64,000 bases of DNA from Agelaius tricolor (GCA_023055355.1 JALJCS010000002.1:85089001-85153000); one strand, 5' to 3'. Positions 12,766-27,020 are shown, numbered from the stretch's first letter. Notes: generated by a model not told the origin, from the sequence alone. Translations and numbers: made by a program.

Positions 12766-15700
12766 TTTTGGTGTCTCTAGTGAATGAGACACTGAACCAC
12801 ACACTGAGTGAGTCACAATGATAGAATGAAATGTTAGACTGATCTATTTATTGCTCTGCAGCCTTCTTGTGCTGACAATAACACAAGCTATGCTGTATTT
12901 TTTTTTAAAGTATGAAACTGTATAATTAAAGGACTGTTTCATAATGCACATGACAGGTTATCTTCAGGAGAGAGTGATGTTATCAAAATATTCATCTGCT
13001 CCACTGTAGTCGTTCAGAAGATGCAAGTAAATCAATTCAAAATTTGTAAAACCAATAAAAAATCTTAATTTAATTTCCAGTACAAAAGTCAAATGCACTT
13101 GGTTTTTAAAAGCAAAACCATAAATTATATATATTAGAAACTCACTAGCTTTCCTTCTTTTCATAACTTCCTGGAGAATTTATGGACAAGCACTAATCTC
13201 CCAAATTTAGATTCTGCAAAAAAAAGTGCAGAAATCAGTGAGTTTCTTTTTCACAGTGTTAATGTAGTCTAATGAAATTGTGTTTTATTCTTTTAAAATG
13301 TCTGTGCAGGAAATAGGCAAAAAATGCAAGATAATTACACAAGAACAACACAAATATATTTCTCTTAAAAGATAAATAAGATATGCAAAATAAGAGGAAT
13401 AAGTTAAAATAAGGCAGAAAATAAGCCTAGAAGTTAAATTATTGCCTTAATAAAAAAAGAAAAAACTAAGCTTCCATAGAAGCTTTTAATATGAAAAAAG
13501 CCAAACCAAAACAAAACCTGTGAGGATAGCTGGGAAACAACTGATGCATGAAGTTATGTCTAAGGCATCTAGAATGCCAAAACTATTAAATAGCTCTTAA
13601 GCCATGCTCCTAGGAGATGATAGCCTTGTCAAAGTTAGATAGCTCTTCCCATTCATCTGTTCAAAATGATTGTGAAATATTTGGATGGTAATGGGAACAG
13701 AGGACTGGAGGACTCTCATGTAGTGAATACAGTGTAGCTATTATTAAAATTTATTTGATGTTTTACATCGCTGAATTTTAGATGAGTAGGCATTAAAATC
13801 TTAGGAAGAAGAAGTTAATTGAGTCTGTATACAGTTCTCTTTGGAGCAACTGAATAGATTTCTTTTGCTGCCCGAGAGTTTTATAATATATGCAAATACT
13901 GTTAAGAAAGAAATTATGTACTTTATAAAGTTATCCTGTTGAAAAATATTTTTGATATGACATGTCCTACTGTCTTCTTTAGGTTTCAAGACTTACAAAA
14001 ATTTAACACAAAAAACCCCAGTATAATGTATCATAATTCAGGAAAATATAGAAAATAGTTTATGTTGGCTACTTGGGTAGATAATGTCTTTCTAATTGAA
14101 CATACAGGGGCACTTAAGACTGGGAGCAAATTTTGATGAATACTTTTTTAATTGCATGTTTTTAATACAAAGGAAAGCATACAAGTGGTGTCAAGGAGTA
14201 TTCTAGCAAGATGTTTTAGAAGAGTATTGCATAATTCAAGCACTTCAAGGTGGAGGTATTTAATCACACTTGCTGTTATGAAATATTTTGTTATTCAAGG
14301 CAAAACTATTGATATGGATAAGTATGAATGGAATTATATGTAGATATGGATAATCAACTTAAAAGATTTTTAGTTTAAGAATAGCTTGAAGAAGGACATT
14401 TATTTACTTAGACATGAGGTCAAAAGGGTACATCCTAAATTCTAGAGAAACCAAATATATTTACATAGTTCAACATTTTTAATGTTCATGTTTTTTTTAT
14501 TTTGCTTTCAGTAAAATGATCAGCCATATATGTTACAGGAAAGTGTTATTTTCTACTTGGGAATATTTTTTATTAAAGAGTGTGTAAGCAGCTCATAGAA
14601 CTATATTTGTCACATTTTCATCTAATTTCTGGTTTTCTCATGAGAGAAAAAAGTGATCGATTCTGTAATGTTCTGCCTGGAGTTTTATACTTAGAAGTGT
14701 TACTTCTCTTTTTCAATGCCTATTTCTTCTCATACAAATGATAGGAATAATAAACTTACCTGTCTGTATAAAGTGGCTGAAATGAGTTTATTGCCTGCTG
14801 ACACCAGCTACATGCTCAGGATGCAACCTGATGAAGTCTTGCCTTTGCAGTTCATATGGTCATCAGAAATCAAAATAAAAACACATCCTTATGTCACAAC
14901 GTTATACCTTGTAATTGGTACATCTTGTGCAATTCCTTCAGTGGGGATTTCCTTTTTTCCTGTAAACTGAAATTTTTGTAAGCAGTGTTTAGACACATTC
15001 TTTTGTAAAACTGATCTTATCAGGATTATGCAGAGCTTCCCATTTTTCTACAGGGGTTAAGGAGTGCTCACCACAAATGGTATGAGTATTTCAACTGAAA
15101 AATGAGATATTTTCAAAATGAGGGGAATTTTTTAGTCTTAATGTTTTAATTTTTTAAAATGGAACAAAAGCTATTGTATTTTCATGAAGACTGTATACTA
15201 AGTAGCATATGTGGACTTAGACAACTCTCTCTTAGGGATGTAAGGAGTCCCTTGTTGGGTTTATTATCCATTATTGCAATGGCTAATAAACAGGCTCGAG
15301 TATTTTGTAAGTTTTACTGGTGTTAGAAAATGATTCATTGAAATGTCACAGAAATAGCCTTATAAAACTTAAGAAATATGTCTCATTGTTATGCCTTACT
15401 CCTCCCTTCTTTTCCACCTACCAACCTTCTGCTAGCCCACTACCCCACTTCATCGGTATTGTCGAGCCAGAACAAGACAAAACTTGTGTACAAGACTTGA
15501 AAGAGGAAAATTTTAGAACTTAAACTTACGAAACAGAAGAACTGGTATTGCTTTTCATTTGGTGGTTGCTGTTGTTGTGTTGTTTTGTTGTGTTTTGTGG
15601 GGTTTTTATTGATTTTGATCTCAGATATATTAAGATTAGAATTGGTTGAGAAAAAAAGAATCCATCTTTTCACTCTGACTCAGAATGAAAACTAGCAAAC

Positions 15701-16539
15701 TTGACTTATTTTCATGCAGGAGGGGGGCGAGGGTGATATGTGTGTGTGAAAAGAAATGCCAGAAATGCCAGTTTGAATAGTTGTATTTCATTCCAAGCAA
15801 TAAAGCAGAATGGTGCAGGTGGGTCTCCTTCACCTCTTGAGAAGATACCTGCAAACCCACTGGAGAAGTGGGGTCAAGAGCTATCAAAGAAATTTCTTTT
15901 CAATATGTTACTACAAGCAATTTAATTCATGTGGAACCATCCAGAAAAGATTGAAAGGATAAATTTGTATAGAGCCTGCATGTTATCAGCTGATGTGGAA
16001 CATTTGGGTATAAGATGTTCCCTGCAACTAAGACTACAAAATAACAGCAAAACAAGAGTTTGTTTTCTGACTAGCCATTAATGAGAGATTTTCCCAGCGC
16101 TGAGGTTCTGGAGTTTCAAGTTTCATTTCAGACTTAGGGAAAACATAATGTATTTGTAGAAAATCTTCTCTTGCAGCCTTGGGTATTTCTTCCTGCTACC
16201 CTTTCCAGATTTTCCTGACGTTCTGCTGCCCAGACTGTTCTTGTGCCTGTCACTCCCACCTATTCTGCAACCCAACTGCTACAGTGTTTTTCATCTTACC
16301 ATCCTAATTCTTGCCCAATTCATCTGCCATGCGCCACTTGACTTGTTACCCAAATCTGCTTCCCTTCCCCTTTCTTCTCCTATGCTTGGTTCTCTGTTTT
16401 TATTTACTCACAGTCTCTGCAGACCCAGTTCTAGGCTACAAGTTTCGGCATTTTTAGTCTCTCCACATAAAGCACTTTCCTCCTCTCCTTCACTGTTTTA
16501 GTGGGCTCTTACTGTACCTTTTGTAACTCCACTTTGAGT

Positions 16540-17125
16540 TGCAAAAACCAGAACTGCACGTAGTACCCTAAGAGGGGGACACCAGTGATTGATGTCCAGG
16601 CAGGGAGGTCCCAGTGCCATGTTCCTAATGCCACTGCCAGAGATGCACATCAGCTTCTTGGCTTCCTAGTCCTGTGCGTTGAGCTGCCTCAGGACTGGCA
16701 GCTCCAGGATCTCTTTCCCAATTTGTTACTACAAGGTCTGAGTTCAGCACTGTGCAGATGGTTTAGATTATTTTTTCCTAGATTAATCACTGTACATTTG
16801 TTTGCATTGAAGCTCTTCTGCCACCTTTTTCACCACTTACTTTTGTGAAGTTTTAATGTAGCTCCTCATTATCAGGACAGCACTTGGCTCCCTGAGTTTA
16901 ATGGAATCTTCACACTTGGAGATGTCACCACCTTCTCATTTCTCTTTGTCATTACTGAAAATATTGACTAAAATTGGTTCCAGCAAAGATCCCCAGAAGG
17001 GATCATGGACTCTACTGCTGATTCTTTTCCAGTTTTCAGTACATTAAAGCATCATTCCCTAATCCTGCAGAAATATTTTTTTTAAATAATCTTTGAAGCG
17101 GAACCTCCTACACCTCAGTTCCTGC
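16540..17125 (-). repeat. Ancient CR1/L3-like LINE fragment
   Basis: Scattered blocks appear in the same order as the reverse complement of the amniote CR1/L3 reverse-transcriptase region: CAGAACTGCACGTAGTACCC, GGGGGACACCAGTG, CACTGTACATTTGTTTGCAT, GCTCTTCTGCCACC, TTTAATGTAGCTCCTCATTA, AAAATATTGACTAAAATTGG and GATCCCCAGAAGGGATCATG. Many stops and indels show that it is long dead. It is clearly older than the CR1 copies at 19248 and 62371. The edges are approximate. Confidence 0.65.
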
Positions 17126-19247
17126 TTGCAGGGAAATTCTTGGAAATATTAACTTCCTAACTAAAAATAATTTAGTAAGATATGAGTAATTTTTTTATTA
17201 TTCTTGCTAAGCATTTATCATGTCCACTTTTGAGTGGAAATGCTGAGTGTCAAACCCATGACATGATGATGTCCATTTCATTGCCAAATATCTGATATTG
17301 GACATTTTTTAAAACATTATTTACAACACAATTTTGCTAACTTTGTAATTCTTACTGTGTGTCTTGGCATAATTTAATCTCAGAATAGACTTGTATCATG
17401 TATGCTGGATTTGGTATCAAAACATACATACCAGTCAGGGAGCTGGCTCAGAAAATTCCTGTCTGGATCCCTACAATTTCACAATATTGTATCTTCTGAA
17501 AATTACTCTAATACTTTAATTACTCTATTGCTCTAATACTGCCCATGATTTCTTCTAGTAAGTTCACTCTATGAATCTGCTGGGAATAAAGGATTAACGG
17601 TATAACATTTTGGAATTGTAATTTTTGGGAAGAAAGGGAGCTAATTCACACTGTTAGTGTGAAGTTTAATTAATTCAGATGAAGCATCATTCTTGAAAAT
17701 TATTCTAGTCTAAGGGAGGTCCAGGAACCTTACAAAGTCATATGTTACTTCTATAGTTTTAGAAAGGCAGAGAGTTTAGAGGGTCAGAGAGTATTAGAGG
17801 GTCTTTGTATCTGCTGGAACTGTAGAAAAGTGGCCTTTCACCACTGAGCAGAACAAATGAATTCACTTTTCTTGTCCTGCATTTAAAATTCTTCATGTAT
17901 CTACCAGGTAAAATACATAGTGATTCTTCCTCCCTCTCATTTTCTCACTCTGCCCAGCCCCAGAACACAATTCTCTGATATGATTTGTGGTGGTAACTAA
18001 CCAAAGGACCTAATCACAGCTGTACAGAAACTGAGACTTGTTTAAATCAGGTCTTAACTTCTGTTTGGCCTCTTCTGGCAGGCCTCCACAAATGGCAGAG
18101 AGGTTGTTCCATGGCCTTACTGAGCTTTGCCAGGAACCATTGGCAGGATGCAGAGAGCAAATCCTCTGAGAGAAAATCATTAAGAGTAAACAATGCTAAT
18201 TTGTGTTGTGAACAAAAATATTTAAAAGCTAGGAAGAAGTTCAAACATTTTTAACTGTGCTTTTAGAAATATGGCAGGAATACTTAACTTTCTTTGTCAT
18301 TTTCTCTTGGCCTTCAGGAATGATCATGAGCCATCTGAGATCAGTAATTTGTGTTAATATGCTCTTGCATGCCAAAAATATGTAGGTAACTGTAATTGTT
18401 TACTTTTAAAGATTTTGTTGTCATTAACACAAGTCTGCAGAAGGAGGATGTGCAAATAATTGCATTAATATGTAGAATTTGTTGGAGCATTTTGTGTGAA
18501 GACAGGAAAATAATGTATGGTTAGATACTTTTGAGCTTGTGGATAACTAATATTCTAATCTGAGAGCCAGCTTTACCATAAGGTTTCATTCAATGCATGA
18601 GGTAACCAGCAATATGATTTCTTAGAAGAGATGCTGATTGACTATTACAGCATTTACTGGCACAAATTGACCCCATGTTTAGTCATGGGAGTGGGTGTCC
18701 TGATTTCTTAACACAGAGGTACAAGTGAAAGAAATCCTGCATAAGAGCACCCTGTGAATGAGGACATTTTTGTTCAGGTGCCTAAAAGTCAGTTTGCAAG
18801 TGATGTGTTAGACAAGTTTCTGTCTGTTGCTGTTTTTTTTCTATAGGTTTTCTATTTATACACTTTATCTTCTGACTCTCATGAGTTTACATTCAAGAGT
18901 TGCTTGTTGAATGGCGATGTAAAACAGGTATTCTCTCACTAAACTCACAGTTCAAAAAAGCAAAAAAAAAGATTCTGTGACTTCCTTAGAAGTAAGGGTC
19001 ATCCTTGTAAAGGCATCCCTCATTTATTAGCATTACCAGGTTTCAGAATAGTCCTTCAGGTTCAGGCAGACAATGTGATTTCTCAAATTCATGTTTGATG
19101 TTGAATTCTAGAGAGCTTAAATATTTTTCTTTGTTATTCCTCATTTTGTAGGCTATTGTGCAAATCTGAGTTGTACGTTCCGGCCTAAAAATTTTATTTC
19201 AGCCCTTTCTATGTCCTTCTCACTGTTGAGATATGTGAAAGGGGGAG

Positions 19248-19962
19248 AATCATAGAATGGTTTGGGTCAAAAGAGACCTTAAGGACCATCTAGTTTCAAC
19301 TCCACTGCCATGGGCAGGGACACCTTTGACTAGACCAGGTGCTCAAAGCCACATCCAACTTGGCCATTGAAAAGGAGCATCCAGAACTTCTCTGGGCAAC
19401 CTGTTTCAGTGACTCATCACCCTCATGTTAAGCATTTCTTCATAACATCTGATCTAAACCTACCTTCTTGCATTTTAAAGCCTTTACACCTTGTCCTGTC
19501 ACTCCATGCCCTTGTAAAAATTCCCTCACCAGCCCTTTTGTGGCCCCTTTAGTACTGGAAGGTGCTATGAAGTCACCCTTGATCCTTCTCTTCTCCAGGC
19601 TGAAGAACCTTAAGTCTCCCATCTTGTCTTCATGAGAGAGTTGTTCCAGCCTTCTGAGCATCTTTGTGACCTCCTCTGGACTTGCTGCAGCAGTTCCATG
19701 TCTTTCCTGTCTCAGGGGCCCCAGAGCTGGCACAGCACTCCCAGTGGGGTCTCACAAGGGCAGAGCAGAGGGGCAGAATCACCTCCCCCCACCTGATGCC
19801 CACGGTGTTTTTGTTACAGCCCAGAATGTGTTTGGCTTTCTGGGCTGCAACTGCACATTGCTGGGTCATGTTGAGCTTCACATCAACCAACACCCCCAAG
19901 TCTTTCCCAACAGGGCTGCTCTTAACCCACTCACTCTCCACCCAGCCTGTATATATTGAGAT
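19248..19962 (-). mobile_element. CR1 LINE, 5'-truncated, - strand
   Basis: The + strand starts with TCATAGAATGGTTTGGGTCA, which is the reverse complement of the avian CR1 3' end, so the element runs on the - strand. Read that way it ends the reverse-transcriptase ORF: SSPVGKDLGVLVDVKLNM, then QQCAVAAQKAKHILGC, then GEVILPLCSALVRPHWE, with a frameshift after WECC. It is a truncated, inactive copy of about 700 bases, the usual state of CR1. It lies in an NSMCE2 intron, antisense to the gene. No clear target-site duplication was seen, as expected for CR1. Confidence 0.93.
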
Positions 19963-22900
19963 ACATGACCAGGTGAAAAGAGGGAGGTTAGAAAAGCAAA
20001 GATATATATAAACTGCAAATACTAGTTGAAGTTGTGACTGGTTGAAGTCACTCACTGACAAAAGTCTAGTGACAGAATAAAATATATGTATTGTCTCTAT
20101 GACACAAAAAAAATTAAATCAGCAGAATTCTGTAAATATAGTCTGTGAAAAGTTTTATGTTATTTTTTTTCTTTTCAGGTTGCCTCTAAAGAAACTATCA
20201 TTGCATATAAATGAGATAGCCTAAAAGGAGATGGTGATTCAAGTTTTACTTAAATGACATATATTTTGAATGTATAAAACACAGGTAAACTGAAAACCAA
20301 AAAAATCTTTTTTAATAACTATGTTCCAGAATTTATAGCTGCAGAAAGGAGAAAATGTTGTTTCAATAAATTGGTCAATGTGGTATAGTTCAGCTGTATT
20401 TTTTTCACAGTTAGTTTCTAAGCAAGTGTAGTTTTTGTAGCTCTTCTCTTATTTTTTCCCCTTGTTATAATTTTTTTTCATTGGAATGAGCACACAAGTC
20501 TACACTTCAAATGAGATTGGCATAGAATACACAAATCTGTGCTAAAAGATTAGTGGTGTGGTGTGCAGCCAGGTATTGGCACTGGTACTGCTTTCAAGGT
20601 ACTGAGGAACTGCATTAGACAGCATGTGACTAGAAAAAACCCAGGAAGCAAAGGAAAAAGCTTAAAACTTTATCCCAGCTGAATGCCCTGCTCTTGGAGC
20701 TGCAAAGTCATTCTCAAGGTTTTTGGCTCTTGTTTTCAATCTGTTGCTTCAGCTGCACAGTGGTCCTGCTTCAGTGCCTCTTTCCTTGGTAGGGCTGCAA
20801 ACTATCCAAGAGTAGCTGAACTTTTCTCCTATTTCTTAGTTACTATGAAAGGGAAAGACTGCTGCTATTGCTTTCTCTTCCTGGCATATTTTGAAAGAAA
20901 CAATATTGTCTCTTGGTATTTTGAAAGAAAGAGTTTTGGACTCTAAAAAAGCCTTAGAACTCTAAAGCTCTGATGGTAGGAGGCTTTTGCAGAAAAAACC
21001 ACCAAACTCCTAAATATGAGAGATCAAAAGTGCTGTTATCAACATGTGCTCTGTGAATCTTTAGCAGTTACAAGGTCCCTACAAACAGTTGTAGATCCCT
21101 TTGCTTGGCTGACTTTCCTGAGGCACTGTGTGAGACTTTCCAGCACCTGACTTGGTGCTCTCTCTGCCAACACAGTGGCTGGGCACTCTTGCTGGAATCA
21201 CCCACAGGAGAATCTCTTTCAGTTTTACATAGCAGGTACTCAAGCAAGGCAATAATAAAAGCATGAATAAAATACCAAAACTGATAAAAACATGCCATAA
21301 TGTGGTTTAGTTTATGTGTCCTTGTAGTACCAGTTCTGAGGCAGAGCTATCTTTGGCCACAGGATTTGGTTATCTCACTCCATACTGATGATTGCTGTAC
21401 ATTTTCAATTAGCAAGTTGGACTACTATAATAATATAATAGGTTCTAATATAAGAACCTTCCTGACCATCCTATACTAAAATTCCTTTATCAGCTCTCCC
21501 AGCCCTCATTTGCTAGGAAAGGGAATCACATTGTAATTTGTGTCCCAAAGAGAAAACCTCAGAAAACCCTCAGAAAACTACCTAATCCTTGTAAACTGGA
21601 CTGCATGGCTGACTGGTGTGCCACTGCAACAAATAGTAATTAGAGGCATGCTCGAAGCAAGGCTTTCATAAAACTGAATGAAAAGTATGATTCATTTCCC
21701 AGGAAGACTGACCCACCCATTCAGCCATTGACATGTCTGTTGTCCTCTTTTGCTTCTTCTTTTTCTGAAGTTTCAAAGGGAAATAACATGTCTGAAATAG
21801 AAAACCTGCCTGAACATATTCCTCTTCTATATTTAAATCAATTTGTAAAATAATGTTTTGATTATAAGGTTTCCTAATTTCTCAAGTGTTAATAACTCTA
21901 TGCATTTTCACCCATCTACGTGTGTACTAATGACAATTAGTGCTCAGTGGATTAAATCTTCTGTTGGCCTCTGATAAGAAAGTTTCCATAATTTCCAATC
22001 ATACTGAATATATGTTTCTAATATTGTTAAGTACTCTATTTAAAAAAAAAAATTGCATATAACATTAAAAAGCTGTGTATTATCTCAAGACAGTTAAATA
22101 CTTTTGTAAAGAAGTTTGTAATGTTGTACTGCTAACTTAAGATTTCAGTTGGAGACTTGCTTTTACAATAGTATAATCCTTAACCCACTTTAAACATTCA
22201 AACATCCAATAACTAAATCTTTATAATGTTGCATATGAGAAAAGATGCCTGTGGCTACCTATGCCAGACATGTTTGCAGGATTAAAGTGAGAGTGCAGTA
22301 GGGTGGTGCTGATGCTACTGGTTTATACCAGTTTTTTTATCCTTTTTTTCAGGGTTTTAGATCAGTGTTGGCAGGGTTCTAATTAAATTCTTTCAAATAA
22401 AATTTCCCCTGCGTCTTCAAAAGCATGTATTCTTTGAGTGTTACTTAAATTCTAAATTTTGTATGATCAACAGAGTAGAAAATTTTTTCTCAAGATTTTG
22501 ACCGTGACAGCACTATATGTAAAGAGGGATTTCCATCCTTTAGTAAGTTTAGGGACAACAAGATGTCTGTGAAACACAATTAGCAAGACTGCTGGTACTG
22601 CCCTCGTGGAGCTCACTGCATAGTCAGAATTGTAATATAGAGTCAAATTCCCTAGTTCAAAACTAAACCAAAATGAAAAGAGCCCTCTCTATTTGTGATT
22701 CTCTTGGAGGAGGAGAAAGTATTTCATAAGGCCCTTGGAAATTCATGCTTGTCACAAGTAAAAAGAGATAAAAGACATGTACATTCTTAGATCTATTGCT
22801 GGGTCAGTATGCAGACAGCAGAATGCATAACTTATATGGCACATATAACAGTGTATATGGTCAACCCCAATGTCTGAAATGCAGCCTCAGTTTACCAAAT

Positions 22901-25284
22901 CCAGCCAATCAAAACAAACAAATAGTCAAAGATGTATTCCTGTTTCCAGAGGGAACTTTACTCTTGTGGAGACCTGATTAATGTGCTTTGGAGACCTGTA
23001 ATGAGGGAGAGCTTAATTATTCAGATTTATCATCTTGCAAAGGTTTTGGATGATCCCACATAAGCCTGTTCATTCAGCATTCCAGAATGTGTAACCTGTG
23101 TGTTCAGCAGTGGTCGTGGTTTGTTTAAGATTTTCAGTAATATTTTCCATTAACTGAAGAGATCTCCTCTTCTAGACAATTGAACTTGAGAAGTTCCACT
23201 TTATATCCTGCATGAGTTATTATTAATTCTGTGTATAGTGCCATAACAGCACTGCCTGTTTACTATATAAAGATGAGTTCCCTCCCCCAGAATCTTGCGA
23301 TCCAAGATAAGTGAGAAGAGACAATGAGAAAGCCATACTAGAAGAGGAGGGTGTGGAATAAAACAAGAGACAGATAAGATGGCAAAAAAGAACCTGACAG
23401 ATAGGCAGGAGCAGGCTCTGGGAGCATGTGCCTGCAAGGACCTCCCGACTGCAGCCACACCTGGCAGTGCTGGTGCTCCAAGGCATCACCCACTTCCCCT
23501 CTGCTGGGGCACCACTGCCAGCCTTGGTTCCCAGCCTCACTTGTTTACTCCAAAGTGTCCCTTTGCTTTCTCTCGTGCCACCCCTTCATGAGACACTCTC
23601 CAGCAGAAAGGGAGCCCTGTAAAATAAATTTGCCTTCCCTCAAACTCCCCCTTCAATGACTTCTGTTGTAGAAACACTAGTAATCCCTGAACCAGTGCTA
23701 AGCTAACCCTATCTTTTTGCTGATAAAAAGAAATTAAAAATTCTCCCTAAGTAAAAGCTGTATGCCCAGCTAATCTGTAGAAACAAACATGCTGCTTGTA
23801 CACAATCACTCTCACTCCACCATCTGTTTGCTTCCCAAAACTATTGCTTTGTCTTTAGTCAAGTGTTTCTTGGCTTTACTAGATAAAGTTGGTTTTAAAC
23901 TTGCACAACTTTGCAGCTGGACACATAAACTTGTAGCAGTGAAAATTATGAAGAAGAAAAGTAGAAGGGGCTTTTGACAGAGAAGTAAGATTCTGTTCTA
24001 AACCTAAGTGAAACACATCCCAAAGGATACAACAGATTTGAAAATAGCACTGATGAGGTACAAGAAAAATGAAGGTTGGAAAGAAGAAAAATATCTTTCT
24101 TCAAAAGAAGAAAGAAGAATACATTTTTCTTCTTTTGACAGAAGTCTGGGAATAATGTACCCAGCAGCTCTTCTTTTATGAAATCTCCAGCCATCAGCAT
24201 GAGCCATAGTCTCCATTTCTATCCACTGAGTAGCTTTCTGTTTGAGGAAAACAAAGCAAAATTTATTGGCTTTTATCAGTCAGATTCCCAGTAAATGCAG
24301 AGTCACTTGTGATCACAGAGAGCATATTAAGGTTAGAGAGTTAAGGAAGTGTCCTGCTCCTCCTTTTGAAGAGCTCATCTGGCAGATCAACTTCTATAGT
24401 CTTTTGCAGAAAAGTAGGCTGAAGCTTTCAATGGAAAAAATAAGAATAGAAATACTAAGCTGTTATTCTGTCTTTGACAAAATAATTCCACATCTAGGAT
24501 TTAGCTAAATGTGTTGAACTAAAAGGAGCTGTTACAAACTTGGCTTGTTTTCTACCTTTGCAATAATTTTATGTATTTTATTGTTCATGAGATGGCTGCA
24601 GTAGTTCTCCAGTAAAATCTTGTCAGGAAAGGTGCTTAGAGACCTGTGGATGATGCCAAAGCCATGGAAAATATGGACAATCTGGATGTTTCAGAAAGCA
24701 CTTGCGGACTGCTGCAGTGCATCTTAGGTGTTCCACAGGAACAGCAGGAGAGGTACTGAAGCAACCACACATACATGCAAAGTAAATAGTTTGCTCTGCC
24801 ACTGCATTAGCAAGGAAACCACTTCAAACAACTCTCTCTACCTAGGGAAAAATGTAGTAATAATAAGCAATAGCAGAAGTCTCCACTCCTTGCCCCAGAG
24901 GTTGTCTACTAATCCTTAGGAGCGTTTGCACTCTGCAGGCTTCCTTTTTCGATCCTCATTTGTCACTGCAAAAATATTTGTATGGGTCATAGGCATACTG
25001 CAATTAAAAAAAAAATATTAGAGAAAAAATGTTCACCAATGAATCCCTTTATATATGTAAACAAAAAACAATGGATGTTCTCTGAGGAAAACAGAAACTT
25101 GTTAAAGAAGCTAGAAATCCTTCCTGCTTGTGAGTTGCTGGAAGCCCATTGTGCTGATGCTTCTTAAAGGGAACTAAATGCACTTGTGAGGGTTTTCTTT
25201 TCTTTCATTTCAAAAGCATTCTCTGGTTTGAGATCTCCCCATAGCTAATTAAAACAAGAACACAGGGCGACATTAGTTATGCAC

Positions 25285-25660
25285 CAGAGTGGGAGTCAGA
25301 AGATGTGAGTTCAGTTCCCAGCCCTGCCACTGACTTCCTGGGTGACCTTGGGTAAGCCTCTTGATGTTGATTTTCAAAAGACCTCTGGGGGCCAAATTTT
25401 CATATTGAAGTTTGGTTTTCAAAGGAGCTCAGTATCTAGTGATTTCCATGCTGTTGATTATGGCCAGAATTTCAAGCAAGCTCAGCAAGAAATAGGCTGA
25501 GCTCATTTGTAAATCAGGCTCTTAATCTTTTTCTGCCTCAGTTTCCCATCTCTGAAAGTGCTGGTGAAATATTCCCTTGTCTGATTGTTTAGACTGTAGC
25601 TCTGCAATGCCAGAATTGTCTTTTCATGAATGTGTATAGTGTCTTGTACAATCTTGTTTA
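25285..25660 (+). repeat. MIR/CORE-SINE-like fossil split by a second old repeat
   Basis: The left half holds GGGAGTCAGAAGATGTGAGT, CAGCCCTGCCACTGACTTCC and GGGTGACCTTGGGTAAGCC, which is the MIR/CORE-SINE core order. The right half resumes at about 25528 with CTGCCTCAGTTTCCCATCTC, then a tail of the GTTTAGACTGTAGCTCT and CTTGTACAATC type. About 165 bases between them (25363-25527) do not belong to the core. They contain TTTTCAAAGGAGCTCAG, a block found in other amniote fossil repeats. Confidence 0.65.
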
Positions 25661-27020
25661 ATCTCTATTATGGTTTTTAGGCATTGCTGTAATGATTGTT
25701 ACACCAGTGTTCTGTTTTAGCAAAGAAAGAAGCTGTAATCAGAAGAAAGCTTATTATTGTGTTGCTTCTTGGATCTGGGTGAAGATCTATACTGATTTCT
25801 TTAGTTTACCTGGGAGGCTGTCATGTGGAAAACACCAAAAGCTGTATTTAAGATCAGGATATGTAGGTGAGCTGACTTCTCTCATCCAGCAGGGACAGTT
25901 CATCTATCAGAGCAGCCGGTTAGGTCGGTTTGGTATGATTTGATTTGTCAATAATCTTTATTGACTGTCTCCTACTACCTTGTTATCCTTTAGCTGCTTA
26001 CAGTCCAATTGTTCAATAATTTGCTGAAGAAAATTTTCAGGCACTGAGTGGTGTGACTTTCCATACACCTTCCTGCCTCTCTGGTTAATAATGTGATTCT
26101 GTTTGTAGTTCCTACTGCACCAGCTCTGTTTGCACTTTTCCCACACTGCTTTCATGCTCTTGCAACATCTCAGAGCAACATAACATTCTCTGTTGGCAAA
26201 GGCATAGAGTGCTTCTTCACTTCATAAGTGCTGTTTGCTTCCTGGGACCCACTACAACCCATTCCTGAAATTCCAGATCAGCATTGTCAGTGATAATCGA
26301 GCTCCTGGTTTCAAGCTCTGTGCTGTACAAGCCAGAGGCCAAATGTAGTAACCCAGGAATGTGTGATTGCAAAGACTGTCACTTCCCAAGGAACTCTGCT
26401 TACTGCTAAATGACTGCCCTTTCCACATACCTGTGGGTGTCACTAATACGGTGACTCTTCCCTGCTAGGTTTGTCATATATGGGTGGCCAGCACCTCAAG
26501 CAGCTGAAAGTTTGGAAGTGATAATTTCCTATGTTTACAAAAACAGCAATGCACTTGCTGCTGTTTTCCAGATTCCCCTGTACTCTCAGGCTAGAAATAG
26601 TTATTATTCAACTATTTGCCGTCTGAAGAGTCCTTTAACTTTACATTTTTGTTTACATGAAATGGGATGCTATACCTTGATTAGCTCTGCAATGAAAAAT
26701 CTAGCTGGACGCCTCTAGGAAGTGTATGATCTTGGCTGTTTTTCAGTAAAAGCTGAGTGTGTTTTGTCATGGGGAGAGCTTAACTGTGCCATTTGTCTGT
26801 GACTAGAATTTTCTATTGTTCCATTTTTTAAAGGAGAGACTCCCTTTTTGGTCTTTACTAAAAGTGCATTTCATTTTCTTGATCTAACAAATAATGTTCT
26901 AAATTGTGTTACATGTTCTAGTGTTGGCATGCATGCCATGCCAAGGTGGTATTTGATTTCAAAAAACTGTTATCTGCCAGGACTGGTATCTGTAAATAAA
27001 ACCTTGGAATCAGGGAAATA

